Assembly (NCBI GenBank): GCA_016235745.1
Contig: JACRJA010000017.1
Location: 62,001-126,000 of the forward strand
DNA: 64,000 bases
Source: Rhodocyclales bacterium
Lineage (GTDB): Bacteria; Pseudomonadota; Gammaproteobacteria; Burkholderiales; Rhodocyclaceae
Direction of reading: 5' to 3'
A model generated the notes under the pieces. The model saw only the letters and a list, made by a program, of their open reading frames with translations. It did not search any database and was not told where the DNA came from. Numbering within the stretch: position 1 is the first letter of the stretch; each line of letters starts with the position of its first letter. The translations under genes were made by a program, and so were the position numbers. Below are positions 11,073 through 20,161 of this stretch, one piece after another.

Positions 11073-13454
11073 GTGGAACGTCTGAGGATCCGCAAAGTGG
11101 CCGTGCTCGGCGCCGGGGTGATGGGGGCGCAGATCGCCGCGCATTGCGCCAATGCCGACTTGCCGGTGGTGCTGTTCGATCTGCCCTCGAACGAGGGGGA
11201 TCGCAATGCAACGGTGCGCAAGGCGATGGAAGGGTTGAAGCGCATCGATCCGGCGCCGCTGGCCGAGCCGCAGCGGCTTGCCTTGATTCAGCCTGCCAAT
11301 TACGACGACGATCTGGAAGCGCTGCGTGAGTGCGACCTGGTGATCGAGGCGATTGCCGAGCGGCTCGACTGGAAACAGTCGCTGTATGCGCGCGTGGTGC
11401 CTTTCCTCGCGCCGGGAGCGATGCTGGCTTCGAACACGTCGGGGCTGTCGATCACGGCCTTGGCGCAGGCGCTGCCCGAGGCGGTGCGCCGCAATTTCTG
11501 CGGCATCCATTTCTTCAACCCGCCGCGCTACTTGCCGCTGGTCGAGCTGGTGCCGCACGCAGAAACCGACGCGGCGCGGCTCGATGCGCTGGAGAGCTGG
11601 TTGACGACGCGCTTGGGGAAATCGGTGATCCGGGCCAAGGATACGCCGAACTTCGTCGCCAACCGCATCGGCGTGTTCTCCATCCTCGCGGTGATGCACC
11701 ACACGCAGCGGCTGGGCTTGGGGTTCGACGAGGTCGATGCGCTCACAGGGCCGCGCATCGGCCGCCCCAAGAGCGCGACGTATCGCACGGCCGACGTGGT
11801 GGGGTTGGACACGCTGGCGCACGTCATCGGGACGATGCAGACGACGCTGCCCGATGACCCTTGGCATGAGATCTTTCGCGCGCCGCCGTGGCTGGAGGCC
11901 CTGATCCGGCAGGGTGCCTTGGGGCAAAAGAGCGGGGCAGGGGTCTATCGCAAGGAGAAAGGGAACATCCTGGTGCTCGATCCGTCCGCTGGGGCTTACC
12001 GTCCAGCCAAGGGAGAAGTGGCGCCGGAGGTAGAGGAGATCCTTGCCCTGCGCGATGCGCGCGAGCGCTTTGCCCGGCTGCGCGCGAGCAGGCATCCGCA
12101 GGCGCAGTTCCTGTGGGCGCTGTTTCGCGATGTGTTCCACTACGCTGCGTTCCATCTGGCGACGATCGCCGACAGCGCCCGCGACGTCGATCTGGCGATG
12201 CGCTGGGGGTTTGGCTGGGCCATGGGGCCTTTCGAGACCTGGCAGGCGGCGGGTTGGGGCGACATCGCCCGGGCGATCGAGGAAGATCGCGCCGCTGGCC
12301 TCACGCTCGCCAAGGTGCCGCTGCCGGCCTGGGTAGGGGAGATCGAAGGCGTGCACTCGACCAAGGGATCGTGGAGCGCAGCGCGCCGCACGTGGGTGGG
12401 GCGCTCTTCGCTCGCGGTGTACCGGCGTCAGCTCTATTCCGACAGGGTCTTGGGGGAAACATTCGACGATCCAGGTGAGACCTTGTGGGAGAACGAGGGG
12501 GTGCGTCTATGGCGACGACCCGATCAGGACGAAGGCGTGGGGATCGTCTCGGTGCGCACCCGCCATCATACGCTGGGCGCAGCGGTGATCGAGGGGATCC
12601 TGGAGGCGCTGGCCCGGGCCGAGCGCGAGCTCGATGCGCTGGTGCTGTGGCACGAGGCCCCCTTCGCACTGGGCGCCGATCTGAAGCAGGTGCTCGAAGC
12701 GGCGCAGGCCGGCCGGTTCGATGAACTGGAGGCCATGGTCGAACGATTCCAGGGGGCGTCCATGCGCCTCAAACACGCTGAAATTCCCGTGGTGGCGGCG
12801 ATCGAGGGGATGGCCTTGGGCGGGGGGTGCGAGTTCGCCCTGCACGCGGCGCATCGGGTATTCGCGCTGGAGTCCTATGTTGGTCTGGTGGAGGTGGGCG
12901 TAGGGCTCATTCCGGCCGGTGGCGGATGCAAGGAACTGGCGATACAGGCGCACCAAATGGCTCGACGTACTGCCGGCGGCGACGTCTTCGCTTTCATCCA
13001 GCCGATGTTCGAGCAGGTGGCCAAGGCCAAGGTCTCGCGCAGTGCGCTCGAAGCGCGGGCGATCGGCTATGGGCGGGCTGGTGACGATGTGCTGATGCAT
13101 CCGAAGGAGTTGCTCTACGTAGCGATCCGGCGAGCCCGCTCGCTGGCCGAGGCGGGCTACCGTCCGCCATTGCCCGAGCGTGAGATCGTGGTGGCCGGAC
13201 GCAACGGCATTGCCACCTGCGAGATGATGCTGGTCAATATGCGCGAAGGGGGATTCATCTCGGAGCACGATTACCGCGTCGGCAAGGGGGTGGCTACCGC
13301 TTTGTGCGGAGGGGAAGTGGAGAGCGGGGCGCGGGTGCCGGTGGAATGGCTGCTGGCGGTGGAGCGGCGCGAATTCATGGCGCTGCTGCGTACACCCCAG
13401 ACTTTGGAACGCATCGCGCATACGCTCGCAACGGGCAAACCGCTGCGCAACTGA
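11073..13454 (+). CDS. 3-hydroxyacyl-CoA dehydrogenase / enoyl-CoA hydratase
   Basis: This is a 793-residue bifunctional beta-oxidation enzyme. The NAD-binding Rossmann motif GAGVMGAQIAAHCAN starts at about residue 12, and the dehydrogenase signature GIHFFNPPRYLPLVELV is near 145-161. A second dehydrogenase C-terminal domain follows. The C-terminal third is a crotonase domain with AAIEGMALGGGCEFALH and VEVGVGLIPAGGGCKEL (about 575-625). The order is dehydrogenase first and hydratase last, opposite to E. coli FadB but common in beta- and alphaproteobacteria. The GTG start at 11073 is supported by AAGGAG 6 bases upstream. It is followed 15 bases later by the thiolase, with which it should form the trifunctional route. 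Confidence 0.95.
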   Translation: MERLRIRKVAVLGAGVMGAQIAAHCANADLPVVLFDLPSNEGDRNATVRKAMEGLKRIDPAPLAEPQRLALIQPANYDDDLEALRECDLVIEAIAERLDWKQSLYARVVPFLAPGAMLASNTSGLSITALAQALPEAVRRNFCGIHFFNPPRYLPLVELVPHAETDAARLDALESWLTTRLGKSVIRAKDTPNFVANRIGVFSILAVMHHTQRLGLGFDEVDALTGPRIGRPKSATYRTADVVGLDTLAHVIGTMQTTLPDDPWHEIFRAPPWLEALIRQGALGQKSGAGVYRKEKGNILVLDPSAGAYRPAKGEVAPEVEEILALRDARERFARLRASRHPQAQFLWALFRDVFHYAAFHLATIADSARDVDLAMRWGFGWAMGPFETWQAAGWGDIARAIEEDRAAGLTLAKVPLPAWVGEIEGVHSTKGSWSAARRTWVGRSSLAVYRRQLYSDRVLGETFDDPGETLWENEGVRLWRRPDQDEGVGIVSVRTRHHTLGAAVIEGILEALARAERELDALVLWHEAPFALGADLKQVLEAAQAGRFDELEAMVERFQGASMRLKHAEIPVVAAIEGMALGGGCEFALHAAHRVFALESYVGLVEVGVGLIPAGGGCKELAIQAHQMARRTAGGDVFAFIQPMFEQVAKAKVSRSALEARAIGYGRAGDDVLMHPKELLYVAIRRARSLAEAGYRPPLPEREIVVAGRNGIATCEMMLVNMREGGFISEHDYRVGKGVATALCGGEVESGARVPVEWLLAVERREFMALLRTPQTLERIAHTLATGKPLRN

Positions 13455-13469
13455 GGGAAGGAGCAAGGA

Positions 13470-14669
13470 ATGAGCAGACGAGGCAAGGATGCCTATGTGG
13501 TGGCGGCGGTACGCACGCCGGTGGGTCGCAAGGGCGGAATGCTGCGCCACGTGCGGCCGGACGACATGCTGGCGCACGTGCTGCGGGCGGTGACGGAAAA
13601 GGTGCCGTCGCTCGATCTGGCGGAGATCGGAGACGTGATCACGGGCTGTGCCATGCCCGAGGCCGAGCAGGGGATGAACGTGGCCCGCATCGGCCTGCTG
13701 CTGGCTGGTTTTCCGGTGCGTGTGCCCGGCGTGACGATCAATCGGTTCTGCGCTTCCGGCCTGCAAGCGGTGGCCGACGCGGCGGCGCGCATCCGGCTGG
13801 GCGAGGCCGACGTGATGATCGCCGCGGGTACCGAGTCGATGAGCGTGATGCCGCAGATCATGGGCAACAAGGTGAGCATCAACCCGAGCGTGCTCGAATC
13901 GGCCGAGAATCGGGCCATCGCTTATGGCATGGGGCTGACCGCCGAGGTGGTGGCGCGCAAGTACAGTGTATCGCGCGAGGATCAGGACGTCTTCGCTTTC
14001 GAATCGCACCGCAAGGCAGTGGCGGCGATCGACGCAGGGCTCTTTCGTGAGGAGATCGCCCCTTTGCCGCTACGCACGCACCTACCCGGTGCCAATGGGA
14101 CGGTGGCGGTGCGCGAGTCGAGGGCCGAGATCGATGAAGGACCACGGCGCGATACCTCCCTGGAACGGCTCGCCTCGCTCAAACCGGTATTCGCCGCGCG
14201 CGGCAGCGTGACTGCCGGCAACAGCTCGCAGATGTCCGATGGGGCAGGGGCGGTGCTGTTGATGTCCGAGGCGGCGCTCGAACGCTATGGGGTTCGGCCC
14301 ATTGCGCGTGTGGTATCGTACGCTGTGGTCGGCGTGCCCCCAGAGGTTATGGGAATCGGCCCGGTGGAAGCCATCCCCCGAGCGTTGCAGCGTGCCGGCC
14401 TGAAACAGGAAGATCTCGACTGGATCGAGCTCAATGAAGCGTTCGCGGCGCAATCGCTGGCGGTGATGCGTACCTTGGGGCTGGATCCGGCCAAGGTGAA
14501 TCCGCTGGGCGGGGCGATCGCCTTGGGCCATCCCTTGGGGGCGACCGGCGCGATCCGTACGGCCACCCTGATGGCGGCGATGCAGCGCGACCCCAAAGTG
14601 CGCTACGGCATGGTGACGATGTGCATCGGCACGGGTATGGGGGCAGCAGGAATCTTCGAGCGGGTATAG
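13470..14669 (+). CDS. Acetyl-CoA C-acyltransferase (thiolase, FadA type)
   Basis: This is a 399-residue thiolase that cleaves 3-ketoacyl-CoA to acetyl-CoA and a shortened acyl-CoA. The nucleophilic Cys lies in INRFCASGLQAV (about residue 93). The later signatures NEAFAAQSLAV (His/Glu loop), GGAIALGHPLGATGA and MCIGTGMGAAGIFE (second active-site Cys) are complete. The ATG at 13470 has GAAGGAG 8 bases upstream. It is located between the dehydrogenase/hydratase gene and a separate enoyl-CoA hydratase, almost certainly in one operon. Confidence 0.96.
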   Translation: MSRRGKDAYVVAAVRTPVGRKGGMLRHVRPDDMLAHVLRAVTEKVPSLDLAEIGDVITGCAMPEAEQGMNVARIGLLLAGFPVRVPGVTINRFCASGLQAVADAAARIRLGEADVMIAAGTESMSVMPQIMGNKVSINPSVLESAENRAIAYGMGLTAEVVARKYSVSREDQDVFAFESHRKAVAAIDAGLFREEIAPLPLRTHLPGANGTVAVRESRAEIDEGPRRDTSLERLASLKPVFAARGSVTAGNSSQMSDGAGAVLLMSEAALERYGVRPIARVVSYAVVGVPPEVMGIGPVEAIPRALQRAGLKQEDLDWIELNEAFAAQSLAVMRTLGLDPAKVNPLGGAIALGHPLGATGAIRTATLMAAMQRDPKVRYGMVTMCIGTGMGAAGIFERV

Positions 14670-14685
14670 GCGGGAGGAAGAAAGC

Positions 14686-15486
14686 ATGGCGCAGACGGTG
14701 CTGTGGGAGGTAGTCGACGGAATCGGTCGCCTGGAGCTCAATCGCCCGGATTCGCTCAACGCCTTGTCGTTCGAGATGATGGAAGCGCTCGACGAGGCGA
14801 GCGCCGCTTTGGTGCAGCATCCCGATCTGCGCGTCCTGGTGGTGAGCGGGCGCGGCGGGCATTTCATGGCCGGCGGCGACATCCGCGATTTTTCCCGCCT
14901 GCTCGACCGGGCGCCCGACGAGCGGCGGGAAACGTTTCGTACCGCGATCGAGAAACGGGTCAATCCGGTGGTGGAGCGCCTGAGCCGCGTGCCCTGTCCG
15001 GTGGTGGCGAAGGTGCGCGGTGCCTGCGCCGGGTTCGGCATGTCGCTGATGCTCGCCTGCGATCTGGCGGTCGCTTCCAACGACGCGGTGTTTACCACGG
15101 CTTATGCCATGCTGGGCTTGCCCGCCGACGGGGGGTTGTCCTACTTTTTGCCCCGGGTGGTGGGCAGCCGCCGCGCGGCGGAGCTTTTCCTCCTCTCGGA
15201 ACGGTTCGATGCGCAGCGCGCGCTGGAGTTGGGGATCGTCAATCGGGTGGTGGCACCTGAAGCGCTGGATGCCGAAGTCGAGGCCCTGGTCGCGCGCCTG
15301 GCCGCCGGACCGGGCTATGCCTATGGGCGCATCCGCTCCCTGCTGGCTGATTCGCTCGAACAGAGCCTGGAAGCGCAGCTCCTCGCCGAGGCCGAGGCTT
15401 TCGGCGATTGCAGCGCCACCGGGGATTTCGCCGAAGGCATCGAAGCGTTCCTCGCCAAGCGCAAACCCCGTTTCCGCGGTCGCTGA
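14686..15486 (+). CDS. Enoyl-CoA hydratase/isomerase family protein
   Basis: This is a 266-residue crotonase-fold protein. The acyl-CoA oxyanion-hole segments are visible as GRGGHFMAGGDIRDFSRLL (about residues 60-78) and VRGACAGFGMSLMLACDLAVAS (split around 108-128). The acidic residue expected near AMLGLPADGGLSYFLPR is replaced by D in PADGG, a common variation. It starts 17 bases after the thiolase gene. It duplicates the hydratase activity of the bifunctional enzyme upstream, so it may act on a different chain length or on an unsaturated isomer. The substrate is not predictable. Confidence 0.9.
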   Translation: MAQTVLWEVVDGIGRLELNRPDSLNALSFEMMEALDEASAALVQHPDLRVLVVSGRGGHFMAGGDIRDFSRLLDRAPDERRETFRTAIEKRVNPVVERLSRVPCPVVAKVRGACAGFGMSLMLACDLAVASNDAVFTTAYAMLGLPADGGLSYFLPRVVGSRRAAELFLLSERFDAQRALELGIVNRVVAPEALDAEVEALVARLAAGPGYAYGRIRSLLADSLEQSLEAQLLAEAEAFGDCSATGDFAEGIEAFLAKRKPRFRGR

Positions 15487-15519
15487 GCGCGCTCCTGGCG
15501 AGCGTCCGCATTTTCCCGC

Positions 15520-15548
15520 TTGGCGGGAATGCCAGTCGGCTTTATCAT
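15520..15548 (+). promoter_or_regulatory. Possible promoter of the DUF2802-SPOR-fliW group
   Basis: TTGGCG (15520-15525), 17 bases and TATCAT (15543-15548) resemble a sigma70 promoter. A 7-bp hairpin TTCCCGC/GCGGGAA (15513-15529) overlaps the -35 box and could be an operator or the terminator of the upstream fatty-acid operon. Confidence 0.4.
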
Positions 15549-15579
15549 TGCAAAGGGAAAGAGCGGCGGAGCGCTGAGT

Positions 15580-16041
15580 GTGCAGTGGGTGATCGGCGGG
15601 ATCCTGGTAGCGAGCATCGCCTGGGTGGTGTTCGAGATCGTGCGTTGGTGGCGCGCCGCTCGACGTCCTGCAGCCCAGGCGGTGACCGAATCCGCCGCCA
15701 ATGCGCCGACCGCGCCCTCGGCGCTCTTTACGCTCGATCTGGCGGTAAAGACCCTGGAGCGGCGCTGCGAGACGATGCAGCACGCGCTCGATGAGCAGGC
15801 CCGTCAGCTGCAGCAGATCCTCGACCGATTGCAGCGCCTCGAACAGTCGGCCGCGGCAGAGCCGGCTCCGGCGCCTTCCCTCGTCGAACCGCTCGCCGCT
15901 TCCCCTGAATATGTAGAGCCAATGGTGCTCGCCCGCCGCGGGCTGGATGCGCCGGCGATCGCCGCGCGCTGCGGCATCACCCTCGGCGAGGCGGAGCTGT
16001 TGGTGGCGATGGCGCGCGGCGACCGGGGGAGTGCACCATGA
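15580..16041 (+). CDS. DUF2802 membrane-anchored protein
   Basis: This is a 153-residue protein with one N-terminal transmembrane segment (IGGILVASIAWVVFEIV), a coiled-coil-like helix rich in Q, L and R (about residues 55-88), and a C-terminal helix-turn-helix-like segment (AIAARCGITLGEAELLVAMARG) that defines DUF2802. Homologues are often found at the end of flagellar/chemotaxis clusters in pseudomonads. The GTG at 15580 is chosen because GGCGGAG precedes it and the frame further upstream falls inside a probable promoter. It overlaps the next gene by 4 bases (ATGA). The function is unknown. Confidence 0.75.
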   Translation: MQWVIGGILVASIAWVVFEIVRWWRAARRPAAQAVTESAANAPTAPSALFTLDLAVKTLERRCETMQHALDEQARQLQQILDRLQRLEQSAAAEPAPAPSLVEPLAASPEYVEPMVLARRGLDAPAIAARCGITLGEAELLVAMARGDRGSAP

Positions 16042-16661
16042 AGGCAGGGAAGGCGGATGTCGTGCCATTTCCCTGGAAGCGGGTGGTGCCGCTCTCGTTG
16101 CTCGCCGCCGCGGCGGCGTTCGGCCTGTGGTATCAAGGAAACGAGACAAAAGCGCCCGAGCCCGTTCCTGCCGTGACGGCGCCGGCCGTAACGGCCAAGG
16201 TGTCGACGCGCGCCTCGTCTGCGGCATCCGGGGCCGAGCCGTCTTCTTCCGAGCCGTCTTCCGTGGGCGCGGGCCTTTCGCCCGAGCGCAACCCTTCTGC
16301 CGTGGCCTCGCCGCAGCCAGCCGGGGAGTCTGCGCCCGCGGCGGCCTTGCCTCTGGAACAGGAACCGAAGCATAGCGAGGCGTCCGCGCCGTCTCCATCG
16401 GCGGAAATGCCGGAAAAATCCCCCCCTGCTGTGCAGTCGAAACCTTTGGACAAGGGATATTATGTGCCAGTGGGCGTGTTCGGCCGGCTCGATGCCGCCG
16501 AGCGACTCGCCGGGCAGTTGGATGCGCTGGGTTTCCCGGCGCGGCTACAGTCCAGGGTATTGGTCGGCCCTTATGCCACGCGCCAGGAAGCGCAGCAGGC
16601 GGCCGAACGGCTCAAACGCCAGCACAAGCTCGGCGCGGCCGGTGTAATGCAGGTGAAATAA
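16038..16661 (+). CDS. SPOR-domain protein
   Basis: This is a 207-residue single-pass inner-membrane protein. After a short cytoplasmic tail comes a hydrophobic segment (about residues 18-31), a long low-complexity linker rich in A, P, S and E (about 40-130), and a C-terminal SPOR domain starting at GYYVPVGVFGRLDAAERLA and ending RQHKLGAAGVMQVK. SPOR domains bind glycan strands lacking stem peptides at division sites. The start overlaps the DUF2802 stop by 4 bases, so the two are probably co-translated. Whether it acts in division or elsewhere is not shown. Confidence 0.88.
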   Translation: MKAGKADVVPFPWKRVVPLSLLAAAAAFGLWYQGNETKAPEPVPAVTAPAVTAKVSTRASSAASGAEPSSSEPSSVGAGLSPERNPSAVASPQPAGESAPAAALPLEQEPKHSEASAPSPSAEMPEKSPPAVQSKPLDKGYYVPVGVFGRLDAAERLAGQLDALGFPARLQSRVLVGPYATRQEAQQAAERLKRQHKLGAAGVMQVK

Positions 16662-16692
16662 GCAATTCAAATCAACGGCAAGGAGGTGTGCA

Positions 16693-17148
16693 ATGAAACT
16701 GCAAAGTCCGGTGTTGGGCGAAGTGGATGTGGCCGAGGACAAAGTGATCGAGTTTCCCCAGGGGCTTCCCGGGTTCGAGGCGTGCAAGCGTTTCATGCTG
16801 GCACACGATGAAGAGGGGACCGTGGGCGAGGACCGCCCCAAGGTATTCATCCTGCAAAGCCTGGACGATCCCAGCGTGGCCTTTTCCGTGGTGAGCCCGG
16901 ATGCTTTGGGCGTGCGCTACGAGATCACCCTCTCCGACGGCGAGACGGCCCAGCTGCAGATCGAAAAGCCCGAGGACGTAGCGCTGGCGGTGATCGTGCG
17001 CCGGGCCGATGGGGCCGAGGCGAACACGCCGCAGGACACCGGCTTGCGGGCGAACTTCATGGGGCCGCTCCTCATCAACACCGCCGCGCGCCGCGGGCTG
17101 CAGAAGGTGCTCGAGCGTTTCAGCTGTGAAATGGTCGTGCGGGCGTAA
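16693..17148 (+). CDS. fliW: Flagellar assembly factor FliW
   Basis: This is a 151-residue protein with the FliW opening [19 protein letters not shown], followed by FPQGLPGFE (about residues 20-28), [18 protein letters not shown] and [17 protein letters not shown] (about 119-135). FliW binds flagellin and antagonises the RNA-binding repressor CsrA, coupling flagellin secretion to its translation. AAGGAGG at 16680-16686 lies 6 bases before the ATG. It is not beside flagellar structural genes here; its neighbours are the SPOR and RidA genes. FliW is common in Firmicutes and Epsilonproteobacteria and patchier in Betaproteobacteria. Confidence 0.92.
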   Translation: MKLQSPVLGEVDVAEDKVIEFPQGLPGFEACKRFMLAHDEEGTVGEDRPKVFILQSLDDPSVAFSVVSPDALGVRYEITLSDGETAQLQIEKPEDVALAVIVRRADGAEANTPQDTGLRANFMGPLLINTAARRGLQKVLERFSCEMVVRA

Positions 17149-17159
17149 GGAGCATGGCG

Positions 17160-17540
17160 ATGCGACGTCACGTCAATACCGACCAGGCGCCGGCGGCGAT
17201 CGGTACCTATTCGCAAGCGGTGTTCGCGGGGGATACGCTCTATCTCTCCGGCCAGCTGGGGCTCGATCCGGCCACGATGACGCTTCCGGCCGAATTCTCC
17301 GCCCAATGCGAGCGGATGTTCGCCAACCTCAAAGCGGTGGTGGAGGCGGCCGGGGCGAGCCTCGATCAGGTGGTCAAGCTCACGGTCTTTCTCACCGATT
17401 TGTCTTATTTCGCCACCGTCAATGAGGTGATGGCGCGCTACTTTGCTGCGCCCTATCCGGCGCGCTCGGCGGTGGAGGTGAAAGGGCTACCGCGCGGGGC
17501 GATGGTGGAAGCCGAGGCCGTCGTCTGGCTGGGGGCGTGA
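17160..17540 (+). CDS. RidA-family protein (2-iminobutanoate/2-iminopropanoate deaminase)
   Basis: This is a 126-residue protein of the YjgF/YER057c/UK114 family, which hydrolyses reactive enamine/imine intermediates made by PLP enzymes. Visible signatures are [20 protein letters not shown] near the N terminus, [20 protein letters not shown], and the C-terminal [20 protein letters not shown], which carries the active-site Arg and the usual family ending. The second ATG (17160) is preferred: AAGGAG at 17147-17152 is 7 bases before it but only 1 base before the ATG at 17154. It is followed 7 bases later by recG. Confidence 0.93.
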   Translation: MRRHVNTDQAPAAIGTYSQAVFAGDTLYLSGQLGLDPATMTLPAEFSAQCERMFANLKAVVEAAGASLDQVVKLTVFLTDLSYFATVNEVMARYFAAPYPARSAVEVKGLPRGAMVEAEAVVWLGA

Positions 17541-17547
17541 TCCGGCC

Positions 17548-19602
17548 TTGCCCGCGCAAGCGCCTTTTCGCCACCCGTTGGAATCCTGGCCGGGCGTGGG
17601 CCCGGCGGTGGCCGCTCGCCTGGTGAAACTCGGGGTGATGCGCCCCGAGGATCTCCTCTTTCTCTTGCCGCTGCGCTACGAGGACGAGACCCGCGTCACG
17701 CCCGTGGCGCAGGCGCAGGCGGGTATGACCGTGCTCGTGGAAGGCCACATCGTGCGCGTGGAGCGCAAGGAGGGGCCGCGGCCGCAGCTCGTCGCGCATC
17801 TGGACGATGGCACGGCCCTCATCACCGGGCGCTGGCTGCACGTCTATCCCGGCACCGCCAAGCGGCTCGAGCAGGGGCGGCGCATGCGCTGGTTCGGCGA
17901 AGTTCGGGTTGGGTTTTTCGGCGAGCGCGAGATGTTTCATCCGCGGCTGGTGCCGCTCGAGGCGCCGTTGCCGGAGCGGCTCACGCCGGTCTATCCGTCC
18001 GTCGAGGGACTGTCGCAGGGGCTGTTGCGCCGTCTGGTGCGCCGGGCGCTGGAGGTGGTTTCGCCCACAGAGTGGCTCGATGAGGCGCTGCGCCTGCAGG
18101 AGCGGCTGCCGCCGCTGCGCGAGGCGCTGGAATGCTTACACGCGCCGCCCGCCGGCGCGGACGAAGCAGGGCTCGAGGCGGCGCGCCGCCGGCTCAAACT
18201 GGAGGAGTTGGTGGCGCAGCAGGCATCGATGCGTCGTGCCCGTGCCACGAGGCTTTCGGCCACGGCGCCGGTCTTGCCCGACCCGGGAGGGCCGGTGCGC
18301 CGGGCATTGCGCGAGGCGCTGCCTTTCACGCTCACCGCGGCACAGCAGCGGGTGCTCGCCGAGATCGACGCCGATCTGGAAAAACCCCATCCGATGCACC
18401 GCCTGCTTCTGGGCGACGTGGGTAGCGGCAAGACGGTGGTGGCCGCCTTGGCGCTCGCGCGGGCGCTCGATGCGGGTCATCAGGGGGCGCTGATGGTGCC
18501 CACCGAGATCCTCGCCGTCCAGCACGCGCGCAAGCTCGGGGAGTGGTTCGCCCCGGTCGGGGTGGAGGTGGCGCTGCTCACCGGCACTACCCCGGCCAAG
18601 GCGGCGCAGGCGCTGCGCATGCGGCTCGCCGCCGGGGAATCGCTCTTGGTGGTGGGGACGCACGCCCTCATCGAGGAGGCGGTGACGCTGCCGCGCCTGG
18701 CGCTGGCGGTGATCGACGAACAGCACCGTTTCGGCGTGCGCCAGCGCTTCAGCCTGCGGGCGAAGGCGGGCGAGGGGCTCTCGCCGCACCTGCTGATGAT
18801 GTCCGCCACGCCCATCCCGCGCACGCTCGCGCTGGCGATCTACGCCGACCTGGACGTGTCGCTGCTCGACGAGCGCCCGCCGGGGCGCCAGCCGGTGCAG
18901 ACCGTGCTGCTGTCGCAGCGCCGCCGCGGCGAGCTCATCGAGCGGGTGCGCCGCTGGTGCGCCCAGGGGCGACAGGCCTACTGGGTCTGCCCTTTGATCG
19001 AAGAATCGGAGGCGTTGGATCTGCAGGCGGCCAGCGCAACCTGGCAGGAGCTCGCCGTGGCCATGCCGGAGCTGCGGGTCGGCCTGCTGCACGGCCGGCT
19101 CAAGAACGAAGAAAAGCAGGCGGTGATGGAGCGCTTCGTGGCCGGCGCGCTCGACGTGCTGGTGGCGACCACCGTGATCGAGGTGGGGGTGGACGTGGCC
19201 AACGCGAGCCTCATGGTGATCGACCATGCCGAGCGCTTCGGCCTGGCGCAGCTGCATCAGCTGCGCGGGCGCGTGGGGCGCGGCAGCGAAGCTTCCTTTT
19301 GCGTGCTGTGCTACGGCGAACCGCTCTCGGCCACGGCGCGCGAACGGCTCGCGGCGATCCGCGCCAACGACGACGGTTTCGCGCTCGCGCGCGAGGATCT
19401 GCGCCTGCGCGGCCCGGGCGAGTTCGTCGGGCTGCGCCAGAGCGGCGTGCCCAGCCTGCGCGTGGCCGACCTGGTGGCGGACGAGGATCTGGTGCCGCTC
19501 GCGCAGCGGCTTGCCGATGAGTTGCTCGCGCGCGATCCGGCGCTCGCCGAGACCCTCATCCGGCGCTGGGTGCCGGGCGGCGGGGCGTGGCTCCATGCCT
19601 GA
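17548..19602 (+). CDS. recG: ATP-dependent DNA helicase RecG
   Basis: This is a 684-residue branch-migrating helicase that regresses stalled forks and processes R-loops and D-loops. The order is wedge/OB domain with GVGPAVAARLVKLGV (about residues 15-29), Walker A GDVGSGKTVVAALALA (about 290-305), the DEQH motif VIDEQHRFGVRQR (about 390), MSATPIPRTLAL, and the C-terminal helicase motifs VGVDVANASLMVIDHAERFG and QLRGRVGRG (about 550-580). The only in-frame start near the preceding stop is TTG at 17548, with a weak GGGGG upstream. It overlaps ubiC by 8 bases, so the genes are probably co-transcribed. Confidence 0.96.
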   Translation: MPAQAPFRHPLESWPGVGPAVAARLVKLGVMRPEDLLFLLPLRYEDETRVTPVAQAQAGMTVLVEGHIVRVERKEGPRPQLVAHLDDGTALITGRWLHVYPGTAKRLEQGRRMRWFGEVRVGFFGEREMFHPRLVPLEAPLPERLTPVYPSVEGLSQGLLRRLVRRALEVVSPTEWLDEALRLQERLPPLREALECLHAPPAGADEAGLEAARRRLKLEELVAQQASMRRARATRLSATAPVLPDPGGPVRRALREALPFTLTAAQQRVLAEIDADLEKPHPMHRLLLGDVGSGKTVVAALALARALDAGHQGALMVPTEILAVQHARKLGEWFAPVGVEVALLTGTTPAKAAQALRMRLAAGESLLVVGTHALIEEAVTLPRLALAVIDEQHRFGVRQRFSLRAKAGEGLSPHLLMMSATPIPRTLALAIYADLDVSLLDERPPGRQPVQTVLLSQRRRGELIERVRRWCAQGRQAYWVCPLIEESEALDLQAASATWQELAVAMPELRVGLLHGRLKNEEKQAVMERFVAGALDVLVATTVIEVGVDVANASLMVIDHAERFGLAQLHQLRGRVGRGSEASFCVLCYGEPLSATARERLAAIRANDDGFALAREDLRLRGPGEFVGLRQSGVPSLRVADLVADEDLVPLAQRLADELLARDPALAETLIRRWVPGGGAWLHA

Positions 19603-20155
19603 GGGGACGCTCTTCTTCGTGCCGTGCTGGCGCGAGGGGTTGCCGCTGGGGGCGCCGCGCCGGATCTGGCCGTGGCTGGCCGAACGCGGCTCGCTCACTG
19701 CCCGCATCCGGGCGCATTGCCGCGATTTTGCCGTGCGCCGCTTGTTCGAAGGCTGGGGGCGGCCCTATCCGGACGAGGCGATCGCCCTGGATGTGCCGGT
19801 GTGGGAGAGGGTGCGCGTGCGCGAGGTGGCGCTGCTCGCCGACGGGGCGCCGGTGGTGTTCGCGCGCTCGCTCGCCACGCGGCAGGGGTTGCGATACCCG
19901 TGGCGTCTGCTGCAGCGCATCGGCAACCGTCCTCTGGGCGCGGCGCTCTTCACCGATCCGACGGTGCACCGCGGCACGGTGCAGACGGCGCGGCTCGACG
20001 TGCGCGATCCGCGGTATCATCGCGCATCGGCGCTGTATCCGGCAACGCCGCCGGGCTTGTGGGCGCGGCGCTCGCTCTTTTGGCGGGCGGGCGCGCCGCT
20101 GCTCGTGAGCGAAGTGTTCCTGCCGCCGATCGACCTTCTCATTGCACCGACGTGA
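19595..20155 (+). CDS. ubiC: Chorismate lyase
   Basis: This is a 186-residue protein that removes pyruvate from chorismate to give 4-hydroxybenzoate, the first committed precursor of the ubiquinone ring. Family landmarks are WLAERGSLTARIR (about residues 27-39), FARSLATRQGL (about 90-100), RPLGAALFTDP, and the C-terminal LWARRSLFWRAGAPLLVSEVFLP with the conserved Glu. The ATG at 19595 overlaps the end of recG by 8 bases. It is followed by ubiA 6 bases later, the natural partner that uses its product. Confidence 0.9.
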   Translation: MPEGTLFFVPCWREGLPLGAPRRIWPWLAERGSLTARIRAHCRDFAVRRLFEGWGRPYPDEAIALDVPVWERVRVREVALLADGAPVVFARSLATRQGLRYPWRLLQRIGNRPLGAALFTDPTVHRGTVQTARLDVRDPRYHRASALYPATPPGLWARRSLFWRAGAPLLVSEVFLPPIDLLIAPT

Positions 20156-20161
20156 CGAGCG

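Noticed and set aside
18136..19707. 523-codon frame antisense to recG
   Set aside because: Shadow of recG, with no recognisable domain or ribosome-binding site.
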